A stretch of DNA of 33,028 nt from Qipengyuania pacifica (GTDB lineage Bacteria > Pseudomonadota > Alphaproteobacteria > Sphingomonadales > Sphingomonadaceae), in contig NZ_JAHWXO010000015.1 of NCBI RefSeq assembly GCF_019857205.1, positions 1 to 33,028 on the forward strand. Reading direction: 5' to 3'. Of the stretch, positions 1-7,928 are shown piece after piece (positions within the stretch are counted from its first letter, which is position 1; each line of letters starts with the position of its first letter). The translations under genes and the position numbers were made by a program. The notes beneath the pieces were generated by a model. The model saw nothing but the letters and a program-made list of their open reading frames with translations. It was not told the origin of the DNA and searched no databases.

Positions 1-50
1 TGGATGCCCCGTGAGGATTCGAACCTCAATTGACGGAGTCAGAGTCCGTC
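1..50. other. candidate attachment site (tRNA 3' end, att core)
   Basis: Tyrosine integrases often recombine at the 3' half of a tRNA gene, leaving a 3' fragment at one prophage end. The tRNA-Gln-like 3' half sits at the extreme left edge, and the integrase gene starts within 2 kb. No second copy of this sequence is visible before the right edge, so the matching site would lie beyond the window. The inference is from position and family knowledge. Confidence 0.45.
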
Positions 51-74
51 GAAGAGTGGCGGAGTTACGGGGCG
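1..74 (-). tRNA. tRNA-Gln(CUG)-like sequence, 3' part intact, D-arm degenerate
   Basis: Read on the minus strand, the sequence ends in CCA and has a T-arm with the TTCGAAT loop closed by TGAGG/CCTCA. The anticodon arm ACGGA-CTCTGAC-TCCGT has anticodon CTG (glutamine). The acceptor strands CGCCCCG and CGGGGCA pair at 6 of 7 positions. The D-arm region has no GG in its loop and no convincing stem, so the 5' third does not look functional. The best reading is a tRNA 3' end left at the edge of an integrated element, joined to phage sequence that partly mimics the 5' acceptor. A functional but odd tRNA is less likely. Confidence 0.55.
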
Positions 75-82
75 TCCGGGGA

Positions 83-102
83 GCATGCTACGTTTTTGCA
101 GC
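83..102 (+). repeat. end-flanking 20-bp direct repeat, left copy
   Basis: This stretch begins GCATGCT and matches 32880-32899 at 17 of 20 positions in the same orientation, about 32.8 kb away. It lies just inside the tRNA-like remnant. A repeat shared by both ends of a prophage fits integrase arm-type binding sites or part of the attachment region. That role is inferred; only the repeat is seen. Confidence 0.5.
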
Positions 103-104
103 AT

Positions 105-575
105 TTAGTGCAGATCGCCTTCCGAGGCAAACCCTGCAGGGATCGGGTCAGCCAACTGCTTTAAGGCATCTAATTCGTTTCTGCGAACATACTTGTCGAA
201 AATGCCGGTTGGCCCTCGACCTTGAAGATATTTTCCAGTTTCGCGTTCGAGCCAGCCGCTAGCAAATGCACCAACGAATTTGGGATAATGCTGCTCTTTT
301 GCCAATGGCCGAGAGGTCCGAAAGCATTCCTGCGCATTCCCAGGAGCGTCTTTCTGCGGATGCTTTTCGTGGTCGTATTTCCACCACACTGACACTCGCA
401 ATTCCTGAGAGCCAATATTTGTCCAGGCAACCACACTGTTTTCCCCCGCGATATCGCAGAAAATATGGCCATAGTCGTCGTGATCATTCTTCGAAGGTCC
501 GTCCAATTGGACTTCTCCCCTAGCCAGTAGCTCGTTTACGCCGAGGACAAGCAATTTCCGTAAATGGTGCATCAT
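105..575 (-). CDS. hypothetical protein downstream of integrase
   Basis: This 156-residue protein is not recognised. It starts 6 nt after the integrase stop codon, and its Shine-Dalgarno sequence (AGGAG) overlaps that stop (TAGGAGAAAATG), so it is probably translated from the same leftward mRNA. Two adjacent ATG codons are possible starts; the first is used here. It has no membrane segment or signal peptide, several Trp/Tyr residues in the middle (around VSVWWKYDHEKH) and an otherwise soluble composition. It sits between the integrase and the attachment site, where integration accessory or cargo genes often lie. No function can be assigned. Confidence 0.7.
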   Translation of the reverse strand: MMHHLRKLLVLGVNELLARGEVQLDGPSKNDHDDYGHIFCDIAGENSVVAWTNIGSQELRVSVWWKYDHEKHPQKDAPGNAQECFRTSRPLAKEQHYPKFVGAFASGWLERETGKYLQGRGPTGIFDKYVRRNELDALKQLADPIPAGFASEGDLH

Positions 576-581
576 TTTCTC

Positions 582-1763
582 CTACGCTGCTCCCATGATG
601 TCCGCTTCAAGCGCAGCCATCACACCGGCGTCCTGCTCGAGCGCTTCGAACAAGTGACCATAAGTGTCAAAGGTGACCTGGATCGAGTGGTGACCCATCC
701 AAGCCTGCACTCGTTTGGGGACAACTCGCTGCTCGATCCACAGGCTGGCACATGCGTGGCGGAAATCGTGAAGGGTGAAGAGGCCTTTCAGGACCGGCTC
801 TCCCGTTTGATCGAGGAGCGCCCTGCCGCCGCGCAGACGTGGTTCAGTCAGCCCTGCGCGGACCTGGGTGGGCTCAAGAAAGCCGAGCACAAGGTTTGCA
901 TGAAAGACTGGAGTCGCCGCATCGCTTGGGAACACAAGGTTGAGATGCGATGGCTTGCAGCGTAGTTTCCAGGCTTTCAGTTCGGTGATCACCATTTGCG
1001 GAAGCGGGATCGTCCGAAAACCTGATTTGGACTTTGGCGGCCCTATCTCGTTCTTTCGGTCAGCTCGCTGCGCAATGGTGATCGTGCCTGCTTTGAAATC
1101 AATGTTCCGCCAAGCGAGGCCGCGCAATTCGGAAGCTCGCAGCCCAGCAAACAGCAGGACCAATAGGATTGGCTTGTCGATCGGTCGTGCATCTGCATGC
1201 GAAACTGCTGCGATAAGCTTTCGAATTTGCTCCTTCGTCGGCGGGACAACCTTCGGCTTCTCTCTGCCCGAACGCTTCACGGTAACGCCCTTCGCCACGT
1301 TCTGCGCGACGTAGCCAGTGCGCTCCGCTTCCTTAATCAGCGCGGTCAAAGAGCCGAGCACGCGCTTTGCCATTGCGCGTGAGCGACCATTATCGAGCAA
1401 CCAGTCACGAAATTCTTCGACGGCTGGTTTTGTGAGTTGGTTCAGCCGGCGCCCGGCCAGTTTTGGCAGAATGTGAAGCTTGAGATGCTGGCGGTAAGGG
1501 TCGAGCGTCGACTTCTCGAGTCCTTCCCGCTCGCCGCGGGCAATCCAGTTTTCGCCAGCCTGCTCGATCGTAATACTTTGGCTGTCGGCGGTGTGTGTGC
1601 CCTGCCGCACTTCATGTCGCGCCCGCGTCTCGAACGCTTCGGCGTCCTTCTTGCGATTGAACTGCTTGTTACGACGTGTGCCCGCGCTGTCTCGGTAATC
1701 GACGACCCAAGCCACGCGTTCATCGCCCCGTGGAGTATTCCATTCACGCTTCCGGATCGACAT
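582..1763 (-). CDS. int: phage tyrosine integrase
   Basis: This 393-residue site-specific recombinase would catalyse integration and excision at the nearby tRNA-like site. An N-terminal arm-binding region (about 1-60) is followed by a core-binding SAM-like domain (about 65-155) and a catalytic domain. Catalytic residues are visible: Arg209 in AGLRASELRGL, Lys244 or Lys246 in PKSKSGFR, His332 and Arg335 in LHDFRHA, His358 or His359 in MGHHS, and the nucleophile Tyr368 in TFDTYGHLF. The length is typical of the phage family. The ATG has an upstream GGAGG. Its 5' end overlaps the upstream 361-aa gene by 20 nt, so both are probably on one leftward transcript starting near 2830. Confidence 0.95.
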   Translation of the reverse strand: MSIRKREWNTPRGDERVAWVVDYRDSAGTRRNKQFNRKKDAEAFETRARHEVRQGTHTADSQSITIEQAGENWIARGEREGLEKSTLDPYRQHLKLHILPKLAGRRLNQLTKPAVEEFRDWLLDNGRSRAMAKRVLGSLTALIKEAERTGYVAQNVAKGVTVKRSGREKPKVVPPTKEQIRKLIAAVSHADARPIDKPILLVLLFAGLRASELRGLAWRNIDFKAGTITIAQRADRKNEIGPPKSKSGFRTIPLPQMVITELKAWKLRCKPSHLNLVFPSDAATPVFHANLVLGFLEPTQVRAGLTEPRLRGGRALLDQTGEPVLKGLFTLHDFRHACASLWIEQRVVPKRVQAWMGHHSIQVTFDTYGHLFEALEQDAGVMAALEADIMGAA

Positions 1764-2829
1764 AGCGGTCGCCCTCCAACGAAAATTTAGTCACGAAAAT
1801 ACGCCCTAACTTTGTAAGCACAGGTTCTGCAAAGGCGTCTATTGGGGGCTCTTCAATTAGGCCACGCTCGTACAATTCAGTTTGGCCCTCCCGCCTTCTA
1901 TCAAGGACTTCACCGGTTTGTGGAATTCCGCTTCTGCTAATGGAGGGGGTGATCGCCCAACTCATCTCCTCATGTGCTGCATCAGAGAGAGCCAACTGCA
2001 GTGCCCACAAATCTTGTTCGCCGCGTTCGTTGCTCAAGAAGTGAGACGCCTCTTCTCGTCTTTTTTCGGCAGCGGCGCGCTGCTTCGCCCCGTCGCCAAC
2101 GCCTGAGATTGCGTCCTCTACTTCCACAGCTAGTTCGCGAGAAACAATGGCGGCGATATCAGGGAGTGAGCGTTCCGCCTCCCTGTAATCGGCCAACACT
2201 TCTCCGAGTGCCATGGTTGTTTCTAGACCAATTGCCCAAACGAACGTGGCGAAGAACGCCGTTGCATTGATGACCACGGCTCGCTCGATCGAAGGGGATC
2301 TGTTTTTCCCGGAGACCCCATTCAAAGCCCAAAGGTCATATCCGACCATTGGCGTCAGCCAATAATATTGCTGTGACCAACTGTCGCGAAGTTTCGGGTC
2401 CATAAGTTCATCAAAATTCTCGACAAAAATACGCCAACACCAACCGAGCGCTAATCCCTCATCTTCTGGTTCATTTCCATTCAAGAAGTTCAGCGCTTCG
2501 TAAACTAATGGCAGATTAGCCCACCATGATCGCAGTACGACCTTGCACGCTATCTGTGGACTGAGACCAGCATTAGTCAGCTCGAGCCCTAGTGCCGTTT
2601 GAAGAATCTGATCGACGTTAAAGCTGGCGGGTAGTCCTCGCCCACGTGCCTGCCCTTTCGGCACCCCATACTTTTGTAAAGCCTTCACCCTACTTCTGAA
2701 CGCTGCGCGCTTTCTGCTCGCAATGCGAAATTGCCTCGCCAGGATCGCCTCTACCTCGGCAAATGAAAATTGCTGCACAACGCTGTTCCCAAAATGTTCT
2801 CTTGAAACGCTTGCATACAAGCGCGTCAC
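1744..2829 (-). CDS. putative MerR-like regulator or large unknown protein, divergent from early operon
   Basis: This 361-residue protein begins with GTG; an in-frame TAA lies just upstream and there is no clear Shine-Dalgarno sequence. Residues about 20-100 resemble a winged-HTH segment of the MerR superfamily: a basic helix-rich stretch (SRKRAAFRSRVKALQKYG), then a GRGLPASFNVDQIL-like wing/helix and GLSPQIACKVV. The rest is mostly helical and unrecognised, with a hydrophobic patch (AFFATFVWAIGL). It is transcribed away from the early genes across a 75-bp gap with a palindrome, the usual place of a lysogeny repressor. Overlap with the integrase suggests co-expression. The repressor role is inferred; no classical CI domains are seen. 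Confidence 0.55.
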   Translation of the reverse strand: MTRLYASVSREHFGNSVVQQFSFAEVEAILARQFRIASRKRAAFRSRVKALQKYGVPKGQARGRGLPASFNVDQILQTALGLELTNAGLSPQIACKVVLRSWWANLPLVYEALNFLNGNEPEDEGLALGWCWRIFVENFDELMDPKLRDSWSQQYYWLTPMVGYDLWALNGVSGKNRSPSIERAVVINATAFFATFVWAIGLETTMALGEVLADYREAERSLPDIAAIVSRELAVEVEDAISGVGDGAKQRAAAEKRREEASHFLSNERGEQDLWALQLALSDAAHEEMSWAITPSISRSGIPQTGEVLDRRREGQTELYERGLIEEPPIDAFAEPVLTKLGRIFVTKFSLEGDRYVDPEA

Positions 2830-2843
2830 GATGTATAGACTGG

Positions 2844-2871
2844 ATTAGGTCTTCTAATTGCACGACCTAAT
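2844..2871. promoter_or_regulatory. palindromic operator candidate in divergent control region
   Basis: ATTAGGTC at 2844-2851 is repeated as its exact reverse complement GACCTAAT at 2864-2871, with arm starts 20 bp apart, about two helical turns. It lies between the leftward 361-aa gene and the rightward HTH gene. A weak rightward -35-like TTGCAC (2858-2863) falls inside it, so a protein bound here could block the early promoter. The palindrome is seen; the operator role is inferred. Confidence 0.6.
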
Positions 2872-2904
2872 GTAGTTTCTGGAATATACGGAAAAGGATG
2901 TAGC

Positions 2905-3105
2905 ATGCAAGCATTATCTGAAGACCTGCTCGACGGCGCGGCTGCGGCCGCCGCGTATATTGGGCTGAAGCCGCGGACGATTTATCGCCTCGCTGAGATC
3001 AATGAAATTCCAGTCATCCGGAAAGGCGGCAAGCTCTTCTTCCGGAAGAGCGAGTTGGACAAAGCCTTCGCTTCGGGCGCGACCGATGTTCCCTCCCAGA
3101 TCTGA
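2905..3105 (+). CDS. small helix-turn-helix protein (excisionase/AlpA-like, HTH_17)
   Basis: This 66-residue protein looks like a single DNA-binding domain of the HTH_17/excisionase group. Its pattern is AAAYIGLKPRTIYRLAE for the helix-turn-helix, followed by a short wing (IPVIRKGGKLFFRKSELDKAF). It is first in the rightward early operon, with AAGGA 7 nt before the ATG, and faces the 361-aa putative regulator across a palindrome. Likely roles are a Cro-like early regulator or an excisionase. Sequence alone cannot separate them. The gene overlaps the next one by 20 nt. Confidence 0.8.
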   Translation: MQALSEDLLDGAAAAAAYIGLKPRTIYRLAEINEIPVIRKGGKLFFRKSELDKAFASGATDVPSQI

Positions 3106-3277
3106 GCCCATTCAGGTCATCCGGTTCGATCCAATCGACGCGACCTCGGCATTTCTCGTGCACACGACATTGCTCAAGGCCGAGTTGGCGGACCCCGACC
3201 TGAGCAAAAACGAACACTGGCGAGAGCAACGGGACATCGCGTTCGCTCGCTTTCGCGCCGCATTCGAGGTGGCATAA
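3086..3277 (+). CDS. small hypothetical early protein
   Basis: This 63-residue protein is unrecognised. The chosen ATG lies within the end of the HTH gene, because residues upstream of it in the same frame are only a low-complexity shadow of that gene. It has a short hydrophobic stretch (DATSAFLVHTTLL) and an acidic then basic helical C-terminus. Its stop overlaps the next start in a TAATG arrangement, showing that it belongs to the tightly packed early operon. No function is proposed. Confidence 0.65.
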   Translation: MFPPRSEPIQVIRFDPIDATSAFLVHTTLLKAELADPDLSKNEHWREQRDIAFARFRAAFEVA

Positions 3278-3927
3278 TGACCCTTCCGGCAATCTCCCCG
3301 ACGGACGCTAAGCTGCCAGCTGCTTACGAGGCTGCGAAGACGGCGCTGGCCAACTGCGAACAGGTGGATGAGTGTAAGGACTGGGCTGATAAGGCCGAGG
3401 CACTCGCAAGTTACGCTAAACAGGCTGGCGATGATGTGCTTCGGAAGCACGCCGACCGCATCCAGGCGCGAGCGATTCGACGTTGCGGAGAGCTGCTTAA
3501 GCAGTTTGACGGACGTGGAGGAGATACGACCAAAAATGACGGCGGCGGCACTTTTGCTGCCACTCGCCGAGGGGTGGCCGAAGCTGCGGGAATGTCCAAA
3601 CGCCAACAGGTTACGGCTGTCCGCCTTGCGAACGTTCCCCTCGAAACGTTCGATGATCAAGTTGACAGCGCAATACCCCCGACCGTGACTAGGCTTGCCG
3701 ACATGGGACGAAAGCCTCGCCCGGTGATCGAACTAGGGGATCGCAATCCTGACGACTTCAACAAGGCCATGCACTTCAAGGGCATGCTGAGCGATTACTC
3801 GCGCGAGCTTGCAGCTTGGTCGATCCCGGACGTTATCCCCCGCTTGGTCGATGCTGACCGCGCTGAAGTGCGCAAGCTCATCACGCAAATCGACGCAGTT
3901 CACGACAACATCATCACGAGGATTTAG
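3277..3927 (+). CDS. hypothetical early phage protein with conserved helical N-terminus
   Basis: This 216-residue protein has a helical N-terminal region (residues about 25-75, with CKDWADKAEALASYAKQ and ARAIRRCGELLKQF). It resembles unnamed phage proteins that often sit beside replication or methyltransferase genes. No methyltransferase motif is present here. A central glycine-rich linker (DGRGGDTTKNDGGG) leads to a helical HTH-like stretch (RRGVAEAAGMSKRQQVTAVRLAN). That arrangement is compatible with DNA binding, perhaps in replication or partition. It starts at TAATG, coupled to the previous gene, and ends 2 nt before the next. The DNA-binding role is inferred. Confidence 0.75.
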   Translation: MTLPAISPTDAKLPAAYEAAKTALANCEQVDECKDWADKAEALASYAKQAGDDVLRKHADRIQARAIRRCGELLKQFDGRGGDTTKNDGGGTFAATRRGVAEAAGMSKRQQVTAVRLANVPLETFDDQVDSAIPPTVTRLADMGRKPRPVIELGDRNPDDFNKAMHFKGMLSDYSRELAAWSIPDVIPRLVDADRAEVRKLITQIDAVHDNIITRI

Positions 3928-3929
3928 CC

Positions 3930-4355
3930 ATGAAAGAACTCGGGAAACGTGTGTCGGATCTGATCACGGCTGCACTTGAGGAAGGCAATACAGTTCAAAA
4001 GGACTGGATCGCAGCTCAAGTGATGGCAGATCATCCAGACATCTACGGCGATGATGCGGCCTTCTACACCGTGTTGGCTCGCCAGCAGATCGATGAAACA
4101 GTCCGCAAACAGATCGGCAAGTTCAAGCCTAGCTTAGAGCCTACGGAACAGCTCACCCTTCCCGGGTTCACCCACCTTCAGAAGGCCTACTTCCTTCGTC
4201 GCCGAGGCGAAAACATGATCGTGCCGGTTTCGAAATGCAGCGATATCGAACTGCTCGGTCGCGCCCGCGAATATGATGAAATGGCAGCCGGGTGCCGGGC
4301 TCACGCACGCGAAATCCGCGAGTATGTCTCGGCAAGAACTGATTGCGCCGCTTGA
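3930..4355 (+). CDS. hypothetical early phage protein
   Basis: This 141-residue protein is unrecognised. It is mostly helical and charged, with a middle segment around [20 protein letters not shown] and a C-terminal helix containing two cysteines. It has GAGGA upstream of the ATG. Its stop codon TGA shares a base with the primase start (TGATG), so the two are probably translationally coupled, and it may support primer synthesis or origin loading. That role is inferred from position alone. Confidence 0.7.
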   Translation: MKELGKRVSDLITAALEEGNTVQKDWIAAQVMADHPDIYGDDAAFYTVLARQQIDETVRKQIGKFKPSLEPTEQLTLPGFTHLQKAYFLRRRGENMIVPVSKCSDIELLGRAREYDEMAAGCRAHAREIREYVSARTDCAA

Positions 4356-5344
4356 TGCGCCTGTCCGATGCCGATTTCCAGAGCGTCGTTGCCGAGGCTC
4401 GTGCCCGACATAACATGTCGGACATCGCGGGCCGTCACACGGCACTCAAAAGGCGCGGACCTCGCGAGATGGTTGGCCTCTGCCCATTCCATGAAGAACG
4501 CACGCCGTCGTTCGAAGTGAACGACGATAAAGGCACATACCACTGCCATGGCTGCGGCGCGGGCGGCGATGCCATTACCTTCCTGATTCAGCTCGAGGGC
4601 CTGAGCTTCATGAAGGCGGTCGAGACGCTTAGCGGATCGGCGTTTCCCGTCGTGTCGGTCACAGAACGCGCGAAGAGGAAACGGGCCAGTGAGCAAGAAA
4701 TTGCCGATCGTATTGCATTGGCCCGTTCGATCTGGGCGCAGACCAGGCCGATTGCCGACACTCCTGCCGAAGTCTACCTCCACAGCAGGAAGATCAACAT
4801 CGTTCCGCCCGCAAGCGTCCGCTTCGTTCTCACGCCCAGGTGGCGAAATCCGGAAACTGGTGAGGTCGGGAAGAACGTGCCCGCTCTCGCTTGCGCTCTG
4901 CAGAACCGCACGGGATCAATCGTAGGCGTTCAATGCGTATTTCTCGACGACGGTGGACGTAAGAAGTACGAGCGCCAACGTCCGGATGGTTCAGCCGCGA
5001 AAGCGAAGTTGAGCTTCGGGATAATCGCTGGTTCGGCACTCCGCCTGGGCCCGGTCACCAATCAAGTTGTCATTACCGAGGGGCCGGAAGATGGCCTGAC
5101 CCTCCTGCAACAGCTTGGTGATCGGTCGATCTGGGTTAGCTGCGGCACAGCGATGATGTCGCGCATGGACCTGCCGGCGGACGTATCGGAAGTGATCCTA
5201 GCTGGCGACAATAACGACGGTGGCCGCAAGGCGGTCGACGAGGCCGAAGCTGCCTATCTCAGCCAAGGATTGGCCGTTTCTTCGATCTATCCTGACCAAT
5301 CATTCAAGGACTGGAACGATGAACTGCGGGGCATCCACGCATGA
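4355..5344 (+). CDS. DNA primase, CHC2 zinc finger and Toprim domain
   Basis: This 329-residue phage/plasmid-type primase would make RNA primers for phage DNA synthesis. The CHC2 zinc ribbon is clear at residues 43-67 (CPFH, then CHGC). The Toprim domain lies at about 235-300, with the conserved Glu in [10 protein letters not shown] and the acidic DxD-like [10 protein letters not shown], plus a C-terminal DWNDEL. The ATG at 4355 is preferred over an in-frame TTG four codons upstream because it forms a TGATG junction with the previous gene. It overlaps the DUF3987 gene by ATGA. Pairing of such a primase with a DUF3987 protein is common in prophages. Confidence 0.92.
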   Translation: MRLSDADFQSVVAEARARHNMSDIAGRHTALKRRGPREMVGLCPFHEERTPSFEVNDDKGTYHCHGCGAGGDAITFLIQLEGLSFMKAVETLSGSAFPVVSVTERAKRKRASEQEIADRIALARSIWAQTRPIADTPAEVYLHSRKINIVPPASVRFVLTPRWRNPETGEVGKNVPALACALQNRTGSIVGVQCVFLDDGGRKKYERQRPDGSAAKAKLSFGIIAGSALRLGPVTNQVVITEGPEDGLTLLQQLGDRSIWVSCGTAMMSRMDLPADVSEVILAGDNNDGGRKAVDEAEAAYLSQGLAVSSIYPDQSFKDWNDELRGIHA

Positions 5345-6852
5345 GCGCAGCCGAAAAGATTAGTGCGGTAGAATTCGCGCGCCCTGAGCCGGCGCCACTC
5401 ATGCCGGATCGTGGAACACAGCAACCGTTCCCCACGGGATATCTCGAAGATACCATGCGGCTCGCAGTTGAAGGCATATCGAAGCTCGCCTTCGTGCCGC
5501 ACAGCTTGGCTGCGCAGTCGATCCTCTCAGCGTGTTCGTTGGCGGTCCAACCGCATTTCAATGTCCTATTACCAACCGGTCAAATCCGCCCTCTGAGCCT
5601 TTTCATGGTCTCGGTAGCGGAAAGCGGCGATCGCAAATCGACTTCCGATCAGTATGCAATGCAGGCTGTCAGCAACTTCGAAACAGATTTGCGCGCTGAT
5701 TTCCTCGATAGAAAAGCCGATGCTCTGATCCAGCAGGCTGCGTGGGACGAAGCCAAGAAGCAGGCGACACAGACCCATAAGAAGAACGGTCGTCATGCGC
5801 TCGAAGAAGCCTATCGCGCTCTGGGCCCTCGCCCTGAAGGTCCGGTCGAACCCGGTATCGTCATTCGCAAGGGTACTACTCAGGGATTGCTGAAGCGCTT
5901 TCTACACGGCCGCCCATCCCTGGGCCTGATGTCGGACGAAGGTGGCTCTTGGCTGGGTGGCTACGGCTTCACAGATGACAACCGGCTCGAAACCATCGCA
6001 ACCTTGAGCGACTTTTGGGATGGCACCCCCGTTCACATTCTCACGGCTGGCGAAGGCCACTCAGTCTTAGAAGGCAAGCGCCTGACGTTTCACCTGATGA
6101 TCCAGCCGAGCATAGCCGGCCGGTTGCTCGGCAATGCCGAGGCCCAAGGGCAAGGTTTTCTGAGCCGCCTTCTCGTTTCGCATCCCGAGAGCCTCGCTGG
6201 GACGCGCTTGGTCGATCCTGACGCCGGACGCGACCCCGCCGCTTTGCAGGCAGTCGCCGAGTTCGAAGAACGGCTTGGACAAATCGTCCGCGCAGCGATG
6301 CCCATGGATATTGATACTCACGTGCTCTCTCCGGAGACGCTCAAGCTAGATCCGCGCGCAACGAAGCTCTGGTGGTCATTCTACAACAGCATCGAGCGAG
6401 AGCTCGGCCCCGACGGGAAGTATCAGTCGGTGAAAGGCTTCGTGGGCAAGCTATCGGAGATGGCTGCGCGCATCGCTGGCAACTTGACGGTATTTGCTGA
6501 AGGTATCCGGGCTGACACCATTGGCGAACAGCAGATGCTCAAGGGCATCAAGCTCGCCGAGTTCTATCTTTCAGAGGCTCTTCGCCTCTTCGGTAAAGCC
6601 GCAATGCCGCAACACATCGAGAATGCCCAGTTGCTATCCGATTGGCTGGCCGAGAAGTGGACCGAGCCCTTCATCAGCGCAACCGATGCGAGCAGGCTCG
6701 GACCAACTGCACTGCGGAGCCGAACAGATGATATAAAGGAAGCGCTCGAAGTGTTGGCGAGGCACGACCACGTCGTGCTGATGCCAAATGGTGCCGAGGT
6801 TAAGGGCAAGAAGCGCCAGGTAGCGTGGAGAGTGATAGTCGGCCGTGACTGA
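5341..6852 (+). CDS. DUF3987 (YfjI-like) replication protein, helicase-like ATPase
   Basis: This 503-residue protein of the DUF3987 group accompanies primases in phages and integrative elements. A Walker-A-like AESGDRKST (about residues 93-101) and a Walker-B-like GLMSDEGG are visible, supporting an ATPase, probably a replicative helicase or loader. Its C-terminus looks winged-helix-like (around [15 protein letters not shown]). Start is ATGA-coupled to the primase. The gene ends at the border of the GTCGCA repeat cluster, so primase, ATPase and origin candidate form one replication module. Helicase activity is inferred from context. Confidence 0.88.
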   Translation: MSAAEKISAVEFARPEPAPLMPDRGTQQPFPTGYLEDTMRLAVEGISKLAFVPHSLAAQSILSACSLAVQPHFNVLLPTGQIRPLSLFMVSVAESGDRKSTSDQYAMQAVSNFETDLRADFLDRKADALIQQAAWDEAKKQATQTHKKNGRHALEEAYRALGPRPEGPVEPGIVIRKGTTQGLLKRFLHGRPSLGLMSDEGGSWLGGYGFTDDNRLETIATLSDFWDGTPVHILTAGEGHSVLEGKRLTFHLMIQPSIAGRLLGNAEAQGQGFLSRLLVSHPESLAGTRLVDPDAGRDPAALQAVAEFEERLGQIVRAAMPMDIDTHVLSPETLKLDPRATKLWWSFYNSIERELGPDGKYQSVKGFVGKLSEMAARIAGNLTVFAEGIRADTIGEQQMLKGIKLAEFYLSEALRLFGKAAMPQHIENAQLLSDWLAEKWTEPFISATDASRLGPTALRSRTDDIKEALEVLARHDHVVLMPNGAEVKGKKRQVAWRVIVGRD

Positions 6853-7150
6853 TCTGCCCCCCTCCACTGTCGCAACAGTCGCAAGGTGTCGCACCGACAG
6901 TCTCACCAGCGACGACCGATACAGAACCGCGGTTTTCTGCGGTCCTCCACGTGCTTCGGCAGCAGGTGTCGCAAGAATCGCAACTGTCGCAAGGGGTCCA
7001 CCCGAAATGGCGATTTTCCCACCATAACTGTCGCAACCGCCTGCGACACCCTGCGACAGTTTAGCCAAAAATGGCCCGTTCCCTCTCTTTCCAACTAAGG
7101 AAAGGGAATACATATTCTATTGTATAATCAATCATTTAGGTATCAATTAT
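6853..7150. other. candidate replication origin: repeat cluster plus AT-rich stretch
   Basis: This gap of about 300 bp has no convincing gene. Its left part holds clustered GTCGCA/TGCGAC repeats. Its right part (about 7107-7149) is only about 20% GC in an otherwise GC-rich window, as expected of a DNA-unwinding element. It directly follows primase and helicase-like genes. A perfect TATAAT at 7123-7128 in the AT-rich part could be a -10 element for the NusG-like gene, although no good -35 is seen. Origin function is inferred from this architecture. Confidence 0.55.
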
Positions 7151-7217
7151 GAACAAGCCTGACGCTAAAAGCGGGAATGTAGCAGATACCGCTGCGACAC
7201 CTGCGACACTTGCGACA
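6867..7217. repeat. iteron-like TGTCGCA / TGCGACA repeats (about 12 copies)
   Basis: Forward copies (core GTCGCA) occur near 6868, 6878, 6887, 6967, 6984 and 7029, with a degenerate ATCGCAA at 6977. Inverted copies (TGCGACA) occur at 7042, 7052, 7193, 7202 and 7211. The last three form a 9-bp tandem array inside the start of the NusG-like gene. 7029-7035 and 7042-7048 make a perfect inverted pair with a 6-bp spacer. Orientation switches from forward to inverted near 7040. The repeats are seen directly; binding by a replication protein is inferred. Confidence 0.8.
7087..7104. other. small inverted repeat at the border of the AT-rich stretch
   Basis: CTTTCC (7087-7092) and GGAAAG (7099-7104) are exact inverted repeats around a 6-nt loop. 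No T-run follows on the plus strand, so it is not a convincing terminator. It separates the repeat cluster from the AT-rich segment. Confidence 0.4.
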
Positions 7218-7913
7218 CCACGTTCAGATTGGTGCATCCTCCAGATGACCGGACAGCGCACGCTCAGGCTTATGCGTTCGCTCAGCATCGCCGGGATAGA
7301 CGCCTGGACGCCTGTCGCCATGGAGCGCAAGCGTCGGCCCCGTTCGAAGAAGTTCCGCGATGCACCGGTGGCCCTGCTGCCGGGCTTCGTGTTCGTCGAA
7401 GTCGGCTACCTTCCCGAACTGCTGGCCATCATCCACGCCCCGGTATCGGATCACCCGCCTTTCTCGATCCTCCAACGGGATAGCAGGGCGCTGACCGCTT
7501 CCGATGCGTCACTCGATCCGCTGCGGGAATATGAGACCCGTATGCAGGACCAATGGCAGGCGCACCTCGACGCCATCCGGCGGGAGGCCAAGCAGAAGCG
7601 GAAGAAGACCGCTGCTCGTGCTTATGTGGTGGGCCAGAGGGTGAAGATCGAGAGCGAGGCATTCTCCGGCCTCGTCGGCAAGATTGTCGAGATCCGGAAC
7701 AACGGTGACCTCGCGCTCGAATTCACAGGTTTTATCAACGGCACTGTCGTTCCCTCTTGCGATGTCAGCCCGATGGTTACCCAGCCGTCCGGTGCAGGTT
7801 TATGCACAGGCGGCGAAGATAACTCTTCCCAGAGTCAGAAACATGGGCTACAAGATGAACGAGATAGGCGGGCGTCGCGTCATCGGAACGCGTCCAAGTA
7901 CCTGGGCGATTAG
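7149..7913 (+). CDS. NusG-like transcription elongation factor / antiterminator
   Basis: This 254-residue protein has a NusG N-terminal (NGN) domain at about 27-110 (WCILQMTGQRTLRLMRSL, then LLPGFVFVEV) and a KOW domain at about 158-205 (VVGQRVKIESEAFSGLVGKIVEI). These are the two domains of NusG/RfaH family factors that bind RNA polymerase. A charged linker (130-157) and a hydrophilic tail (210-254) are extra. Residues 11-25 are low-complexity because the tandem TGCGACAC repeats encode them. It sits between the early and late regions, so it may let polymerase read through the long late operon. The ribosome binding site is weak (TTAGG). Confidence 0.85.
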   Translation: MNKPDAKSGNVADTAATPATLATPRSDWCILQMTGQRTLRLMRSLSIAGIDAWTPVAMERKRRPRSKKFRDAPVALLPGFVFVEVGYLPELLAIIHAPVSDHPPFSILQRDSRALTASDASLDPLREYETRMQDQWQAHLDAIRREAKQKRKKTAARAYVVGQRVKIESEAFSGLVGKIVEIRNNGDLALEFTGFINGTVVPSCDVSPMVTQPSGAGLCTGGEDNSSQSQKHGLQDERDRRASRHRNASKYLGD

Positions 7914-7928
7914 TCATGTGGGAAAACT

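Noticed and set aside
2905..3105. Firm naming of the small HTH protein as excisionase (xis)
   Set aside because: HTH_17 proteins include regulators and excisionases. Its place at the head of the early operon fits a Cro-like role equally well.
6845..7027. 60-aa reading frame across the repeat cluster
   Set aside because: It starts at GTG without a ribosome binding site, its sequence is dictated by the GTCGCA repeats, and its composition is low-complexity. The origin reading explains the stretch better.
7192..7219. Tandem 9-bp units considered as a CRISPR array
   Set aside because: Units are far too short, have no spacers, and belong to the wider iteron-like cluster.
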